Source: Panagrolaimus kolymaensis
Lineage: Eukaryota > Nematoda > Chromadorea > Rhabditida > Panagrolaimidae
Assembly: GCA_028622995.1 (NCBI GenBank)
Contig: JAJQJQ010000007.1
Coordinates: 2,976,001-3,040,000, forward strand
DNA length: 64,000 bases
Reading direction: 5' to 3'
A model generated the notes under the pieces. The model was not told the origin of the DNA. It ran no database searches and saw only the letters and a program-made list of their open reading frames with translations. Shown in pieces: positions 1 through 12,805 of this stretch. A program made the position numbers and the translations under genes. Numbering within the stretch: the first letter of the stretch is position 1; every line of letters starts with the position of its first letter.

Positions 1-26
1 AGTTAATTATCTGTTTTATTTTTTAG

Positions 27-1842
27 CTGCTAAATTTATTCGCCCTCATGTTCGATCATTATTGACTGAACTTTTCCGATTACTTACAAAAACATCTTTG
101 GATGAATTAACAAATATAACTGATACTATCATCGAAACATTCCCTGAAGAGGTTATCCCAGTTGCAGTTGATGTTGCAACTGAAATTGTAAGAAAAAATA
201 ACAAATAAAATTGTTTAAATTCAATATATTATTTTAGCATAATTTGTTTGTAAAATATTCCCATCAAGCTGAAGATGGTGAAGGAGAAGCAGATGTTGAG
301 GCAGATGAGGAAGATAAAACGGTGACTATGATTGGGTTGTTAGCAACCTTGCAAACGTTGTTAGATTTAGTGGATGATAATCCTGAAATTTCATCCCAAT
401 TAGAGCCGGTTGTTTTTAATATTGTTCAAACCATTTACAATGGAGATGCATTCGGTAAATTTAAATATTTTTTAAACAAAATCTAAATCATTGTATTTTT
501 CCTAGATTTTTATGAGGATGCTACCTCCCTTGTTGAATCAGTTATTACAAAGCATATTAGCGATAAAGCTTGGGAATTTTATCCATTAATTCGTAAAAAT
601 TTTGATATGACTGGTTCGCCCCAATTTCCTACTCTTAATGAATACATGGGATGTTTGCATTCTTATCTAACGGTAGACACAGAAAAATTCATGTCTGTAC
701 CCGAACGTGCTATATGGATGCTTGAAATGTGTGAAGCAACTTTAACTAATTTTGAACTTGATGCTGATCCTCACGTTCATGCTGCAAAGTTACTTGAATG
801 CTTTATCCTTCAATGTCCTGGACGTATAAATCAATTTATTCCTAATATCCTTCAAGTTACTATGAATCGCTTACAAGCTGGACATTTTGAAAATAGCAAT
901 AATGAACTTGTTCCTCAATTGCTTGTTGTTTTAATTGCTGCAATGCATTATGATTTTGAATATTTTGTTCAATGCTTGCCGAATTTAAAACCATTTCAAA
1001 TGCAAACCGTTGAATGGCTGTTTAGTGAAATTTTTGCTAACAAAGAATATATTGAAGGTATTCATAATCGAAAAATGGTTCTTTATGCTATTTGTCTTAT
1101 GTTACGTTTACCCCATGAACATCAACCTCCAGCAATTGCAAACAATCCAAAAGCTGTCACTGCTTTTGTTCTCGAACTTTTTGATGGCATTGAAAAGTGT
1201 CAAAAGGCTTTAGTTGAACGTAAAAAAGAGGAAATGGAATCATCCGACGATGATGAGGAAAGCGAATCAGATGATGAACATCCTAATCGTACCATTGATG
1301 ATGAACTTCGAGATTCGGATGATGATATCGATGAAGGAACTTTGGAATATCTTGAACAATTGAATAAAGAATCCAAAAAAGAAAATCGCAAACGTGAAGC
1401 AAATGCTATGAATGGCACTAGTGGTGGAGGTGGCGGCGGCGATACAGCTGCTGCAGATGGATTCCGTTCAGATTCGGATGATTCTGAAGGTTTTCATATG
1501 TTTAATGAAGAAACCGACGTTGAATCATTTATAACTCCAATTGACCATGAAGAAGATGGACTAAACGTTTTTATTGAATTTAAAAGAGCACTTGAAGGTA
1601 GTAATTTTTCAATATTTCTGAATTAGTTTTTGAACCCCTTTTTTTCAGCTTTACAAGGTGTCAGCCCCGCTCAATTTCACGAACTTACAACTTTAGAAGG
1701 TGAAGCAGCGGAATCACTTAAAAAATTATTCGAAAACTGTGTTCAACAAGAAAATTTTATTAATTCAAGAAAAATTGCGCGTGCTGGTGGATGCGAATTT
1801 AACGCTTCTGCTAAAGTTCCCTCATCTTTTGATTTTTCATAA
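27..1842 (+). CDS. Importin-7/8-type nuclear import receptor, C-terminal part
   Basis: This is the 3' end of a beta-karyopherin gene; its start lies left of the window. Exons 27..187, 238..454, 506..1597 and 1649..1842 join in continuous phase across 44-51-bp introns. The HEAT-type helical protein carries features I know from the importin-7/8 family: a stretch reading VTMIGLLATLQTLLDLVDD, a later block AAKLLECFILQCPGRINQ, then an acidic Asp/Glu/Ser region around 1230-1350 (DDDIDEGTLEYLE) followed by a short conserved tail. The acidic segment is the usual Ran/cargo-associated acidic loop of these receptors. The family imports ribosomal proteins, histone H1 and signalling factors through the nuclear pore. 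A Gly-rich insert at 1423-1440 looks lineage-specific. The gene is convergent with the SPOC gene to its right. Confidence 0.88.
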
Positions 1843-2480
1843 TTTGGTAAAATTGTTTTTCATTTGAGAGTTTTCTTTATTCGTTGATTTTGCTTTATTA
1901 TAAATTTATTTTTTATTCTTTTCTTTGTACTATAACACCGCTGAAAAAAGGCTTTTAATTTTTTTTCTCATCAAGATTAAAGTTTCAATAGAAAGATTTT
2001 TAAAATCATCTTCGGCCAAAATGTATTTTACCAACACAGAAAATTTGTCGAAGTACTTAGACTTTTAAAAAATGCGAGCAATATTGATAAGATTACGTGT
2101 TTCTTTATCACGTAAAGCAATTATCTGCTATCTTTTATTTTTTTCGTTTTATTTTTTATCAACGTTTTAAAAAACACCTAATTTTATAATTTTTGGTTCA
2201 ACCTTAATCTTTAAAAACCTAAAACAAATCTCTCCCTGAAGCTTTCATATACAGTTCTTTATACCAATCTTTTTTATTATGTTTCATACGTTAATGAAAT
2301 TGTTTTATATTTATTTAATTTTATTCTACAATAATTCTCAATAAAAAATAAAATAAAATCCTAAATTAGTATAACAATAAAAATGAAAGTAATAAAATAA
2401 TCAATCATAAAAGTTGAGACCAAATTAACCCGTTGCATGAAGTTTTCATGGTGGAAGACAATTACATTATAAGCACAATA
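1843..2480. other. Convergent 3' flanks, no gene seen
   Basis: AT-rich spacer between the importin stop and the SPOC-gene stop. It holds both 3' UTRs. Several AATAAA-like strings occur near 2340-2365. I see no ORF with coding character here. Confidence 0.6.
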
Positions 2481-5400
2481 TTAAAACATGTGATGTCGAG
2501 GATAATAAGGCGATGGTGGTGGCATTCCCCTCATGGGCCGGTGATATCCACGTGGAGGTCCATTCGGATTAAAAGGCGGTGGAAATCCGGGGCGCATAAT
2601 AGGAAAACTGTTCAATGGCATTGGTGGAGGTCCACGAGGTTGAGGAAGAGGACCACGTGGGCCTCTTGCATAAGGATAGACAGGTCGCATAAAATTATTT
2701 GAATTTTGTGACATAAATAATTCTTCTTGTGGAGGTAATGGTGTGGGTCTTCTCCATCCATCTGGACGAGTTCGAGGCATAAATTGTTGAGGTGGAGATT
2801 GTAATGGAGAAGGTCCCGAATTTCTGAATTTTCCTAAAAATAACATCTTTTATTAAATAATGATAACTAAAAAATGAAAGAAAAACAAACCTCCACGGCC
2901 ACCACCGCGATTCTTTTTATTTTTTCCTCTTCCTCCTCTTTCATTGTTAAATAATGGTACCGGTGGAGTTATTACTGGACGTAATTCACCTTCTTCCATA
3001 TCAAAGTCATGATGAGGATTTTGGAATCTATTGTTATTACTATTATCAGGAAAGAATTCATGTTCTTGTAGTGGAGGAGGAGGAGGTGGCGGCGGCGGAG
3101 GTGGTGGTGGAGGAGCCATGGACGTCATATTTTGTTCAGAAAAAATGGGCGGTCGAGGTGGAGGATTAAGCATTTCATGAGTTGGTGGCGGTGGTGGAGG
3201 AGGTAATAACATTCCAGCAGCAATATTATTTCTATTTTTCGCATTTTCATCATCGCTAATATCCATGTCATCTTCACTTCTCATTTCACCTGGTTCTGGA
3301 GCTGATAAATTTGAATTGGAATTATCAGGATTTTTAGTTTTTTGTATTTGAAAAATTCCTTCACGTGATTCATCTATTTCCAAATTATGTTCATCTTCCG
3401 TTGATGCTTGTCTTGAAGGAGCATCGGATTGAGGCTTTTCCAGAGTTGCTTCTACCTTTTCAACTTCATCCTCTTCAGGCTTATTTGGTGTTTCTTGTTG
3501 TGTTGGCGTATTTGGCATCGAATTTTCTGCGATTTTAGTATTGTTATTGCTGTTTGGTGCATTTGGAAGACCGCTTTTTCCTCGTTGTCTATCAATTTTT
3601 TCTTGAGTTCGAGTTCTTAAAATTTGCTTTTCCTCTAAAGTAAGATTTCCCCTTTGTATAAAACCCGTAACAATACTTAATAATTCTCCTATAAAAAATA
3701 TTTTCTTCTTATTAATTTAAAAAGAACTAATGAAACAAACCTGGATGTTGTATCCTTTCAATTGCATCTAAAACTTCTTCCAAAGTGTTTGGTATTTTTA
3801 GTGAATCTCTCGGTAAAATTATTTTATCCGCATATTTTATAAACACCATACATAACATTCCTTTTTGTTGTTGCATATCAGGTAAGCCTGGACCATCGAT
3901 GGGTAATAATACTTGTGGAAGAGGTTCAGATGGATCCAATTGAAATAAATATGCTTCTTTCAGTGCAAGTTCTTTAGGCAAATCAAAAACTGCGCAACGA
4001 ACAGATTTTTTTAATTCATGAAAGCATCGATAATATTTTTCAACATCAACTCCCCCACTTTGTTCTTTCATAAATACTCCAACAATAATATGATATTTAT
4101 GATGCATTTTTACACTTTTTATAAATTCCCACATTGCTTCAGGTCTCACTCGAGCTTTAAGTTTTAAGGGATCGGGTAAATTTCCAGCAAGTTCAAATCC
4201 AGCTGCATTACTTATTAATTGAAGCGAACAACGAAAGCTAAAATTCTCATCTTCAATTTTGCCATTCCAAAGAGTTAAATCTTTTCTAAAAAAATATATT
4301 GAAATAAGTAATTTAAAAATAAATAATGAAAGGTATTAATTACCCCATCCAAGGATTTGGGTTTGATGGTGACATTAATGTATCAGCCGTTGGACTTTGT
4401 TGATAAATGGGCGATACAGAACCTTGTAACAATGGTGGCGAAGGTCTTAAAATAGGTGATGGATATTCATGAGGCATGTCTCGAGATGGTGGATGAAAGA
4501 AACGAGGTCCTTCAGATGGTCGCCATTTTTCGTCTCTTCTCCATGAATCTTCTGTAATTTGATCAAAATCAGGACGAAGACCTCTTGATCCCATATATCT
4601 TGGCATTCCTGGAACCCATGATGGATCACGCCCAAAATATGGTCTAGGAAACGGTCGAGGTCCTCGTGGCCCAAATTCATTATTAAATCGAGGTAATGGC
4701 ATGGAAGCTCGCATTGATCGAGGTGGCCATGGACCAGAAGGATGCATTATAGGTGATTCCATTCGTGGATGATGCATTCTTCTTTCCCCAAACTCATTAT
4801 CATCCCTGAAGTACATTTGTGGTGATAAATGTGAAGGGGTTGGTTGAGGAGATAAAGATCGACGGAATCCAGCATTTTTTGCTATTGGACTTCTTTGAGG
4901 CGAAATTGTACGAATTGCTAAACGATCAGGTGAAACTCCTGGAGGTGGAGTTCGAATGATATTTGTTGGAGAATCATTCCGAATAGGTCCACCAGGGGTT
5001 GTGAAAGATTGCGAACGATTATATTTAGATGGTGGTGATGAAGCTAGAGCATCAAAATCATCATCATCGTCATATCTTCTTGCAAGAGTACCAAAATCAT
5101 TTTCTGGTGAATCATTCCATCTTGAGCGCTGCTGTTTAGAAGAGCGCAAAGGTGGAGAATGTTCCTGCTTTCGATTTCTTCCAAGTTCTTTCTAAAAGTT
5201 ATGTGGCTATAAAAATGAATTATTTAAATGCCTAAAGATACCCTTCTTCGACGCTCTTTTTCTCTTTCAATTTCTTCTTCCTTTTCCTTTTCTCTTGCTT
5301 CCATTGCTGCTTTACGTTCAGCAACTTTTCGAATGCATATTTGACAATTTGAATCAAATTCATGACTATTATGTTTAAGAGTAGTATCCGCTCCTTCTTC

Positions 5401-7219
5401 GCCTAATATCATATCCACTGCACTAACTAAGGGCTTTGATGATGTTTTTGGCTTTGATTTTGTAAACGTTTTATTCGGGATGGTACGAATTGCAGTTGAA
5501 CCATTGAGGGTTGAAAGTTCTTCAACAGGTTCCACATTCATTTGTTCTTTGGTTAATGTAACTAATTTTTTTGCATTATAAACATTTGTTACAACATTTT
5601 TGAAAAACATCTACAAAACAAATAATGTTTACGGTAATTCAAAGATTTTTTCAAAAAACATACATTAGCATTATTTGTGATTTGTGATAGAAAGTCTGCA
5701 CACCATGATCGATATTTAGATGCTTTAACACTTTTATGAATTCGATATAATTCCATTTCAATTTGTTCAGATAATTCTTTAGTAGCTTTACGAGAAACAC
5801 CCACTTTAGATGCTTTAGCTCTAGTCATCAGTTGATCTTGAATACTTTGTCTCACATTTGACCGAACTGTATCTTCCTTTTTAAGCCCTTTTTCAACATC
5901 AAAATATTTTGGCTCTGGCTCAGCTTCTTCTAAAAATAACATTGATATTATAAAGAATGAGAAAAATAAAATAATAAGGAAATTTACCGATTTTCAAAAA
6001 ATTAACAAATGGTTTAACATATGATTCTCGCATCAAAAAGTCTTCCAAATTGCTAATAGTTATTATTTGAGACGATGGTAATTGAATAAGGGTCCCAACT
6101 TCATCCATAAATGTAATACTTTCTGTAGGTTTACAACATTGCCGACATCGTTCCACCATACCTTGAATGCATTCAATTGAACAATAAAGACTTTTTTCAT
6201 GCAAAAGATTAGTTGTTGTAAAAATATCTCCATTACAAGTAACGCATGAACGAAGCTTTTGAAGTCGAGGTTTTTTAAGTTTTAAACGTGCATGGACTTC
6301 GGAGGAGGATGGTGATGGCTCAACGTCGGATCTAACTTTATCTAAAGAAGTAAATTGTTTAATATAAATTAGTTCGAAAATCCAAACCAAAACTTTTATT
6401 TCTTTCAAATCGATATTGTTCACGTCGTTCACGCTTTTTAGCTTTTCGATCCATCTTTTCCTCTTTTCTTCCATTTCGTCTTAATTCCTTTAAAATGGAT
6501 ACAGGAAGAGGATTAATTTTAATTTTAAAATGGGTAATTTTGGCTAATATAGCTGCTTGACTTTCATCATCATCATCGTCTGGTACAAGTTGAGCGGGGA
6601 CAGGATCGAAAGCAATGCTCTGATTAAGGATATCGGAATCAGTGGATGTTTGGGGAATATTTTGCACGGATTCTTCTAAAGCATCTTTTTCCATTTGATC
6701 TTCAAACTCATCTTGCATTTGGCGACGAGTATAATCATCATGAAGTGTGTTAGTTTGATATTGTAAATTCGAAGACGACTGTGTTTCAGACATCTAAAAA
6801 AACTCAGCATTAAATAAATAAAGATTTGAAAATTTCCTACTTCAAAACTAGTTCCAACTTGATTAAAGGGATGATCATCATCATTAGGGTCTTGTAATAT
6901 ATTATCTTCCAAAAAATTAATTTCTGAATTATTTATCACAGAATCCACCAATGAAGTTGAAAATCCAATGCTGTTATCATTGGGTATTATAGGACTTGTT
7001 GAAATTAATCGGGAATCATCTTCCGCTATTTTGCGAATATTTCCATTGAAATGGTCGCTCATCTCAAAATCATCTAATGTTTCGTTTCCTTCTTCTGGGG
7101 CGGGCAACATACAATCATTACCAATACACGACTAAAACAAAATTCATATAAATTTTATGCCAAAAACTTTTATAACTTTTATGATCACTCACATCTTTGT
7201 AATGAAGATAATTATCCAT
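2481..7219 (-). CDS. PHF3/DIDO1/Bye1-type transcription regulator (TFIIS central domain + SPOC)
   Basis: Ten exons on the minus strand, in phase: 7193..7219, 6841..7131, about 6394..6793, 5988..6341, 5664..5929, 5242..5610, 4344..5191, 3741..4285, 2891..3688 and 2481..2833, giving about 1416 residues. The donor of exon 3 is weak (6394 or 6388; both keep phase). Order of parts: acidic N-terminus; a cysteine cluster (CVTC, CSIEC, CRQCC) near residues 270-310; a TFIIS central domain near 365-500 (DTVRSNVRQSIQDQL); low-complexity Ser/Pro/Arg sequence; a SPOC domain near 855-1005 opening with WNGKI; then Pro-, Gly- and Arg-rich tails with a run of about 14 prolines. Proteins of this type bind RNA polymerase II, SPOC reading phosphorylated CTD. 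I see no canonical PHD or Tudor domain, so it is shorter in architecture than vertebrate PHF3/DIDO1. Confidence 0.85.
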
Positions 7220-8783
7220 CAGATGAATGAATTAGCTTGTAAACGATCAATATTATTATCGATCATCGAATATTTTAATTAAATAAAAAAATAATTTGAA
7301 AAGATAATCAAAGTCTTTGCTGACCACTTTCGCAAAATAACTAAAAGAAAAAACCCATTGAAATGGTAAAATAAATGCATTATTCGTTTCAAGATTATTC
7401 TTTAAATGTTTAAACAAAAAAATTCTTTCATTTTTTGCCTTGATTTTTAAAGTTTTGTGAACGCTGAAAAGAATGATTCGCCTCTATTTTTAAAATGATT
7501 ACACTTTAAATATGTTACAATTAAAATTGAGATTCGTAGCCCTTGTTTTAACTTACTTTAATTTTGCTTTTTTCCTTTCGATCAATCGATGTATCATAAT
7601 AATTTTAATATTCTTATTTTTGTGCCGAATAATGCCTAACTTATTAAACTTGTGAAATTTAAAATTTAGCGCTTGCCTTTTATTAGTTACCAAAAAAAGA
7701 TTCATGAGAAGCTATGAGATACTTTTGATTTACGAAGTGTTTGAAGTGTGGCGCACTTTTTATTTTTTTATATATATAAAAGCCATCACTAATGGAGTTT
7801 TTAGTCCTCTGTAAAAATTGCTAATAGAAAACAGACTTTTCAAAAGGTTTTATTTTAATTCTTTGCAGTTTTATATTCTTTTGTTATGAATAATGATTTC
7901 TACCGTATAACAGCTATGAATGTTCTTTCATACAATAATAAAAAAGTTTACGCTTAATTTACGTTTTATCACAATTTCCTTAACGGGGTCTAAAAATTGT
8001 AAGAGAGAGAAAAATGCAATAATTTATTTGTGTAAACCTCCGAATTTAAGCGATGTACTTGCTTCAAGCATTTGATTTGTAATGCATCAAAAAGAACAAC
8101 ACTTTTTTTTGAATACATGAGTCATTGTTTCAATTTCCTGAGTTTTCTCCCATTTTTTCTATTCGATTCGAATCATTCTTCCTTTTTCTTTTTGAACGTT
8201 TTTTTCTTGCCTTTTAGAAAGAGTTCTATCAATTTTTCGTTCCAATATTGCAATGACTCTGCTTTAGTTCTCCAAGGATAGACTCTCTTTCTTTACATCG
8301 ATGACTCAATTTTTTCTTTCCGGTCGGTCTTTTCTCCTCCCTTTTCATATTCTATTTCGCGCGACAGTTTCTTTTATTGATTTACTCGTTTAGAAGAAGG
8401 ATTTGTCTTTAAACATTCGACTGCCACTTGAATGCTTTTTATTTAAGAAAATGCATAAGCAAGCAGCTGTTGTTTCTTTGTTATTTTGTTTTTGATTTTT
8501 TTGTGTTAATCAAAAAGCGTAGGTAACGGTTTTAAAAAAGGCAGCCGCCTTTTTATATTTGGACGCCCCCAAAATATAACAATTCTTAGTCTCAATATTT
8601 TTTGCCTAGTTCATAGCTTTATCCTTCTAGCAACAAGATCATTTCTTCGTTGTGGTTAAAAAACACACATGTTTCTTCCTCTATCGCCCACCTTTTTTCT
8701 TCTTGCGTTTAACTTTGTTACTTTTTTGTTTGTGAATATCAATTTTCATCATTTTTTTTTTAATAATGCCAATTAAGAATATC
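7220..8783. promoter_or_regulatory. Divergent 5' region between the SPOC gene and CAP
   Basis: About 1.5 kb with no credible coding exon. The two flanking genes point away from each other, so both promoters should lie here. A TATATATAAAAG string near 7772-7783 is a possible TATA element. T-rich sequence fills the right half up to the CAP splice acceptor. A 69-codon ORF at 8072 is Phe/Ser-rich and looks like chance reading of pyrimidine tracts. Confidence 0.4.
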
Positions 8784-8796
8784 GTTTATTATTCAG
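8784..8796 (+). promoter_or_regulatory. Probable trans-splice acceptor of CAP
   Basis: A 3' splice site ending ATTCAG lies two bases before the ATG at 8799, with no coding exon recognised upstream. This favours 8799 over the in-frame ATG at 8766 as the start. Confidence 0.5.
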
Positions 8797-8798
8797 CA

Positions 8799-10595
8799 AT
8801 GAGTGTCCAAAATCTTGAATCTCTTATCAAAAGGCTTGAAACTGTCACCGTTCGTTTGGAAACTGTTTCGGTAACAAATAAGCCAACATTAGCTCCTAAA
8901 CCTGGTTCAAATTCCCATGGTATATTTTATCCAACGTTAAAATTTAATAATAATAAAAATGTCATTTTTAGCTACTGGCGCTTCAAATGGTGCTTCTTCG
9001 GCTCCACCACCTTCTGTTATTCAATATGATGATGCAGTGGAGGGAACTTTAAAAAACTTCTTTTCACTTACTGAAAAAATCGGTGGCGATATTGGTTCCA
9101 TTGTAATTATTTTTTATTCATTTATTTTAATAAAATGATTAAAGTTTAATTTTTTAGGCACCTAAAGTTAAACAAGTTTTCGAACATTTAAGAAATTATA
9201 TTTGGTTTGCTGCTGGAACATCTGAACCATCGGTTGATGTTATTCAATCAAAATTAAAGCCCATTCAGCAATTAATTGAAGAAATTACCGTTTTCAAAGA
9301 TTCTAAGAGAAATACCGATCATTTTAATCATTTATCCACAGTTTCGGAAGGTTTACCCGCTGTCTTTTGGGTATCTGTGGTACGAATATTTATTTACACA
9401 TATTATTTATTCTACTTTAATATTCAATATTATAGAAACCAACTCCCGCTCCTTTTATTAAAGAATCATTCGAAGCTTCCATGTTTTTTGTCAATAGAGT
9501 AAGAAAAGATTACAAAGGGAAAGCCAACCATGAAGATTGGGTAAAAGCATGGATTGAAATTTTTAATGAATTGCAAAAATATGTGCGCCAAGTTCATACT
9601 ACTGGCGTTGTTTACAATTCAGCTCCTGGAAGTGTTCCTCCTTCATCAACTGGTGGCTCGTCGCCTCCTAAAGCAGCCGCTGGCGGCCCTCCTCCGCCAC
9701 CACCGCCTCCACCTGCTGGTAAATTTACTTTTTTTTTATTCATTCCAATATTGGTAGAATTATTATAGATATTTTTGCCGACATGAAAAAAGCTCCTGCT
9801 GCTTCAAGTGGTGATAAAGACGAAAGAGCTGCATTATTTGCAGAAATTAACAAGGGTGAAGCAGTTACCTCAAAACTCAAAAAGGTTTCTTCTGATATGC
9901 AAACACATAAAAACCCTAATCTTCGAGCAGCGGTAAATTCGTTTTAACTTAGTAATTAATTTGAATATAATTTTTTGTTTACAGAGTACGGTACCTGCTG
10001 GAGCTATTAAAGCCGCTTCTGGCACTTCAACCGCTGGAGCTGGGGCTGCCAAGGCTGTTCAAAAACCTCCTCGTACTGAACTTGAAAATTATAAAAATTG
10101 GGCTGTTGAATACCATAAAGGAAATCGTGATATCGTTCTCGAAATCACGGATATGAAACAAACTGTTTACATCTTCAAATGTGAAAACAGCGTCATTCAA
10201 ATCAAAGGAAAAGTAAATTCAATTACTGTCGATGGATGTATGAAAACGAGCATTGCTTTTGAACATCTTCTCGGACAAGTTGAGGTTATTAATTCCCAAA
10301 GCGTTGAAATTCAAACACTTGGTACATTGCCCACAATTTCTATTCAAAAAACTGATGGCTGCCAAGTTTATTTAAGCAAAGACTCTTTGGATGCCGAAAT
10401 TGTTACAAGCAAATCATCTGAAATGAACATTTTAGTTCCTATTGGTGAAGATGGAGATTTCGTAAGTTTCTTCCATTTATAAAAAATAATGAATCATGCT
10501 TTTTTTAGTCAGAATTTGCTGTTCCCGAACAATATAAAACAACTTTCAATCGAAAAACGAAGAAGCTTGAAACCAATGTCTCCGATATCGTCTAA
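8799..10595 (+). CDS. Adenylyl cyclase-associated protein (CAP), full length
   Basis: Seven exons in phase: 8799..8919, 8972..9102, 9158..9379, 9436..9718, 9769..9932, 9985..10461 and 10509..10595, giving about 494 residues, normal for the family. The N-terminal helical CAP domain starts [16 protein letters not shown]. It is followed by a polyproline run (profilin/SH3 binding) at the end of exon 4. A WH2-like actin-binding segment with [12 protein letters not shown] comes next, then the C-terminal beta-helix C-CAP/CARP domain ([16 protein letters not shown] to the end). CAP recycles actin by cooperating with cofilin and exchanging nucleotide on ADP-actin. A poly(A) signal AATAAA lies at 10717-10722. 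A second, truncated copy of the C-terminal third is at 21758-22350. Confidence 0.93.
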
Positions 10596-10997
10596 CTTGG
10601 AACAAAAAAATTTATCCATTTTTTTGGATTAATTTATTTTATTACTTTTTGTGGTGCCTATTTTTTACATGCTTTATTTTGATTATATCAAGTTTTATTG
10701 TGATTTTTTAAATTTAAATAAACTTTTTTAAGCGTGATAGCACATCAACAAAAAAATTGTATCTTCCAAAGCGTGACAAAAAAACAGAAGATCATCTGAT
10801 AAAATTCACGTTCAAGATGAATTGATTTTAAACATTTATCATCGCAAAAAAAAAAAATGAATGCTTTGTTTAAATTTTAAAAGTTATAGCATTATTTTTT
10901 ATTTATTAATATTAGTTCATAAAAATAAATTAAAAAACTCGTAAATTTTGGAAATTGTTTGTTATGCCTTCTTCGCGTGAAGATTCTTGGCCAATCG
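10596..10997. other. CAP 3' UTR and flank, duplicated beside the second CAP copy
   Basis: Holds the CAP 3' UTR with AATAAA at 10717. Sequence similarity to the flank after the second CAP copy (22351 to about 22545) runs on past the poly(A) signal to about 10810. This marks a DNA-level duplication. No other gene seen. Confidence 0.6.
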
Positions 10998-11006
10998 TCT
11001 TACGGT
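10998..11006 (+). repeat. 9-bp direct repeat (target-site duplication), left copy
   Basis: TCTTACGGT, identical to 21589-21597. Both copies directly abut the terminal inverted repeats of the 10.6-kb island. Confidence 0.75.
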
Positions 11007-11036
11007 GGCTTTTGTGAAAGTTCGCGACGTCGCGAA
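11007..11036 (+). repeat. Left terminal inverted repeat
   Basis: 30 bp, perfect match to the reverse complement of 21559-21588. It is followed by a cluster of TCGCG-containing motifs up to about 11090 (for example GTCGCGATG, TTTCGCGTCG, GTTCGCGATA). These resemble subterminal transposase-binding repeats. Confidence 0.7.
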
Positions 11037-11204
11037 GTCGCGATGTTTGTTTTCGCGTCGATACCGTAAAAAAATTGTGCAAGTTCGCGATATTTTATTT
11101 TTTTAGCTTTTCAACTGATTTTTATTCAAATTTTATTTATATTTTTATTACAAATGTCACATATTTAAAGTAACAAATACTAGGTTTATATAAGTACTTC
11201 TTAA

Positions 11205-11790
11205 ACAAGGAAAGACATACTAAATCTTGGAAATATTTGTAATGCTGGAGGTCGAAGCACTGGAATAGGTTGACTATGGAAAGTGTTAACTGCAGGGCGA
11301 TGTAGTCCAATTCGTTGACAAAAATTAATTTTAAAGTACATTAATGTTTGTAATAAATTAAAATCTTTATAACTTCCACTTAAAAAAGAAAAAACTCACT
11401 AGTTCTTGGAGATAGTTGCTGGAATAATGGCTTTGCTGGAAGTAATGGTTGGAGCTTCTTTTGCTAGTTAGCATCGTTCCCAAATGCAAGATATGTTTGA
11501 ATTAAATATTCTTGACTTGGTGGTGGTAAAACCCAATCATCCATTAGTAATAAATCAATCAACGGTTTTTAATGAATTGGAAAGGATGTAATTAAACTTT
11601 CTAAAATTTCAACAGTTTCTTCACATTTGGAAGTTCATTAGGTTCACCATCCCAACTACATTCACTCAAATCATGTGGAAGTAGTGGAAATTATATTTAT
11701 GCTTCTGGACGTTTCTTTTTCATTGCTGTTTGTCAAAGTATTACATACCCGTTGGATGCATCACGATTATGTCCCTTATTATTTCACCTT
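11205..11790 (-). pseudogene. Decayed coding fragment, unrecognised
   Basis: Minus-strand translation gives protein-like pieces broken by stops, for example LLLMDDWVLPPPSQEYLIQT, KKLQPLLPAKPLFQQLSPRT and QPIPVLRPPALQIFPRFSM. Between the last two is an apparent intron whose GTGAGT donor survives (near 11396) but whose acceptor AG has been lost. In-frame stops interrupt the upstream part. This looks like the 3' half of a former gene. I do not recognise the family. Confidence 0.5.
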
Positions 11791-12038
11791 CGAAACACCA
11801 TCATAATGGATTGAGCTTTATTTCAAAACGACTATTTTTAGGATTTGATGCTTGCGTTTTTGGTGCTTTTAGTTTATGTTTATTTCATAGAAATTAGTAG
11901 CCAAATAAGTTATTCTAATATGCCTTATAATCAAAAATAAATTAACGGAGTCCGTTGTTATCCACAAAGCAAGCATTGGAAAATAAGTATGACATGCCAG
12001 AATAACAACAACTCTTTTCATTATTAAAATTTATTTCA

Positions 12039-12805
12039 ATGTCATTTATATCCTTTTTCGCATTTTTATTTGCTCAACTTCTCCAATGTTTATCTGCTTT
12101 AATAGCCACTCAAACAACTGCTGCTGATATTCTTCCATCCGAAGCGACAAAAATTATTCTTCACTCCATTGCTATCCCTGATTTTACCATTGAAGTTAAT
12201 CCACGCGATATTATTGCTCCATCCTTAAAAATGTTACGTAACATACGGATAAAAAAGAAAACATAGATGTTGAAATGAATCCAAAACAACTTAAAAAATT
12301 TCTTGAACCACATAATCATTTTGAATTTGTTTCATCACCCAAGGATCAAAAATTTACTAAATTTATTTTTTGGTTCTTTCACCGATGCGGAATTTAAATT
12401 TTATACTTTTTAAGATGACTTTCTTTATTCCCAAAGATTTTTTGAAGCTGTAGGATATTATGTTTTAAACAAAATTGATGAACTTGAAGGCCCAAAATTT
12501 CAAAAATAACTCAAACTCATCAATAATTTCACGCCCGATGAACGAAGAGCCATGGAAGAAAGTCCATTGAAATTCTTTTATGAACTCCAATTCAATGATG
12601 AAAAGAAAAAAGAAAATAACAGCGTTGATGACGATATTGGTGATTTATGAAATACCAAATGGTTTTAAATATGTTTCACACAAAAGACTATCGGTTAGCT
12701 CCATCCACATCAGGACAATTAGGCAATCTTTTGGATAATAATCCCGTAGTTTCTTTCCAAAATCACAATGAAAGTGGTGTTTTAATGGGTACGAATAAAT
12801 TGTAA
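12039..12805 (+). pseudogene. Decayed coding fragment, unrecognised
   Basis: A plus-strand region with protein-like stretches and several stops and frame changes. It starts with MSFISFFAFLFAQLLQCLSA, then IAIPDFTIEVNPRDIIAPSL, then after a shift EMNPKQLKKFLEPHNHFEFV, RFFEAVGYYVLNKIDELEGP and TPDERRAMEESPLKFFYELQ. The codon-level character is unlike the surrounding intergenic DNA, so it was probably once a gene. No family assigned. Confidence 0.45.

Noticed and set aside
8072..8281. 69-codon ORF upstream of CAP
   Set aside because: Phe/Ser-rich reading of pyrimidine tracts without conservation cues.
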